Shown here piece by piece: positions 62,701-64,000 of a stretch of DNA of 64,000 nt. The number at the start of each line of letters is the position of its first letter. The first letter of the stretch is position 1. The notes below the pieces were generated by a model. It was not told where the DNA came from. It was given only the letters and a program-made list of their open reading frames with translations, and made no database searches. Origin of the DNA: Metaphire vulgaris. Lineage: Eukaryota > Annelida > Clitellata > Crassiclitellata > Megascolecidae. The translations under genes were made by a program, and so were the position numbers. The stretch lies in the NCBI GenBank assembly GCA_018105865.1, contig JACLAT010000131.1, positions 42,258 to 106,257 of the forward strand. The letters are read 5' to 3'.

Positions 62701-63009
62701 AGTAATTTCCTTTTAAAAAGAAGCGAGCGAGAAGCGCAAAAGGTCATCAACACTCCTTACAAGGCAAAAGTCAAAAACTTTTTCTCAGACTTGTGTGTCA
62801 GGGCCCGTGACTACTTTTTTATGCACAGTGGCTGCAAATTCTTCTGCAGCCCAGAAATACGCGGAAACATGAACATTCAAGAAAGAAGTTGAAGGACCCA
62901 CTAATGATTAAAGGATTTGAAGGAAGTGAAAAGAGTTCAGCGGAATTCGATGGACACAAACGAGAAGATTAATAAGCATTGAGAAAGACGGAGCAGAAAG
63001 TGCAAACAC

Positions 63010-63240
63010 AGTTATAGATTATGATCAAAAAGAGAATGCTAACTTTACTTTGACATATAATGAGGAAGTGGGGAGATTGTCTTGGAAAAGAAATTATACA
63101 CAAACACAATGCCTGGAAGAAGAGGCAGACAGAATATGACCTTGAATAGTGCGTGCACCAACTGCATGGACTGGCTCATTAATTAAAACTATACATGACT
63201 ATTGAAACAGCAATGAGATTGACAAGGTAGAATTATATGA
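63010..63240 (+). mobile_element. LINE ORF2 C-terminal fragment
   Basis: A frameshifted reading gives FDI-MRKWGDCLGKEII, then a MPGRRGRQ-like stretch, matching the FGHIMR and GxRGRxR end of LINE ORF2. Confidence 0.5.
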
Positions 63241-63454
63241 AGAAGAGTGGTACTGCTTGCAAACCGGAGCTCCAGTATCAGGCGACCATCTTCTTGTGAT
63301 GCCGACTCTGGTCCGCTAACAGAGATGGCCCTCTTCCTCTGACTATAAATAAATAATACAGGCTATGGCCTGTCCGACTTAGCTTTGGGGTAAGATTTGT
63401 ACTGGTGAGATGAGTTGACTGGTCCACTAATTAAGGCTATCTCTGCAATTTGTA

Positions 63455-63835
63455 CCCTTCACTAATTCTTTTGTACCCTCCTACTGTACCTTCAAATATA
63501 ACCTGTATCTTATCGGCAATAATGTACCCTGAAATATACCTGGCACAATGTACCTGGTCACAATGTACCCGGCACAGTTCCCGGCACAATGTTCCCTCAA
63601 AATGTACCCGGCATAGTGTTCCTCAAAATGCCCCGGCACACGTACCCTGCCTCACTCTCACTCGGTACAATGTATACGCCTACCCTTCCTATTCTTCGTA
63701 CAATGTAACCTTACTGTTCACCCGTACAATGTAATCTTTAATTTGTACCTTCCATACCTGAGCAATAAAGTACCCTTACTTCCGTACTATCCGTACTTTT
63801 GTTCCATCGTACCTTGCATTCGTACCTTCCTTTCT
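63455..63835. repeat. Degenerate tandem array of CACAATGTACCC units
   Basis: Roughly 20 units of 12-20 bp sharing TGTACC or AATGTACC, some with CCCGGCA linkers. Similar in design to the array at 55722-56010, but with a different unit. Confidence 0.85.
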
Positions 63836-64000
63836 TCTTCAGCAAGCACACGCTGACTCTCAAATATTCTATTGCGAGGATTCTATTTAATGATTCCACC
63901 GCGCTAATAGAAGGTGTGATAAACGCATCATCTTACTTTACTTTTCAACGCCTGACGCCATCTATTAAACAATTGGTTCCTAGCTTTCTATTAATTATTA

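Overview
The window is eukaryotic, from an invertebrate animal genome. It has split genes with GT/AG introns, non-LTR and LTR retrotransposons, tRNA- and 5S-derived SINEs, and dozens of short DNA transposons with 8-bp target-site duplications (TSDs). Foldback elements with 15-bp tandem units recall the TU elements described from sea urchin, and TTAGGG-type repeats recur. A marine deuterostome, perhaps an echinoderm, is my best guess, but the sequence does not settle it.

Genes. (1) Left edge, minus strand: two exons (1254-1460, 1941-1973) of a gene whose N-terminus resembles the ubiquitin-like start of USP47; it runs out of the window. (2) 8560-10896, plus: an almost complete SLC52-family riboflavin transporter in two exons, with one single-base frameshift. 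(3) 21514-28374, minus: exons of a secreted protein with a signal peptide and an unnamed C-terminal domain; at least one exon was not located. (4) 41019-59394, minus: a turtle/IGSF9-type receptor with five Ig domains, two fibronectin III domains and one membrane helix. Nearly every exon junction is in phase. The signal-peptide exon was not found and the cytoplasmic end is tentative.

Everything else is mostly mobile DNA. A young Ty3/gypsy insertion at 12894-15756 has near-identical LTRs and a 5-bp TSD, but about 1.45 kb of its pol region is inverted. A nested block (16030-18900) holds a second gypsy pol fragment broken by a hAT-like element, which itself carries a SINE fragment; a LINE follows. 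Other items are a piggyBac remnant with TTAA ends (23307-24699), LINE 3' ends of several families, and about 25 hAT-type MITEs whose 8-bp TSDs can be read directly. Many IGSF9 introns consist largely of these elements.

The most unusual structures are: (a) eight copies of a hairpin motif at 19000-19519, whose inner stem is conserved while the outer stem changes but mostly stays paired; (b) a 22-nt internal module shared by MITE families with unrelated ends; (c) foldback elements with TTAGGG-like cores; and (d) the internally inverted gypsy element. Coding exons were joined by eye from frame and splice phase; no database search was possible.
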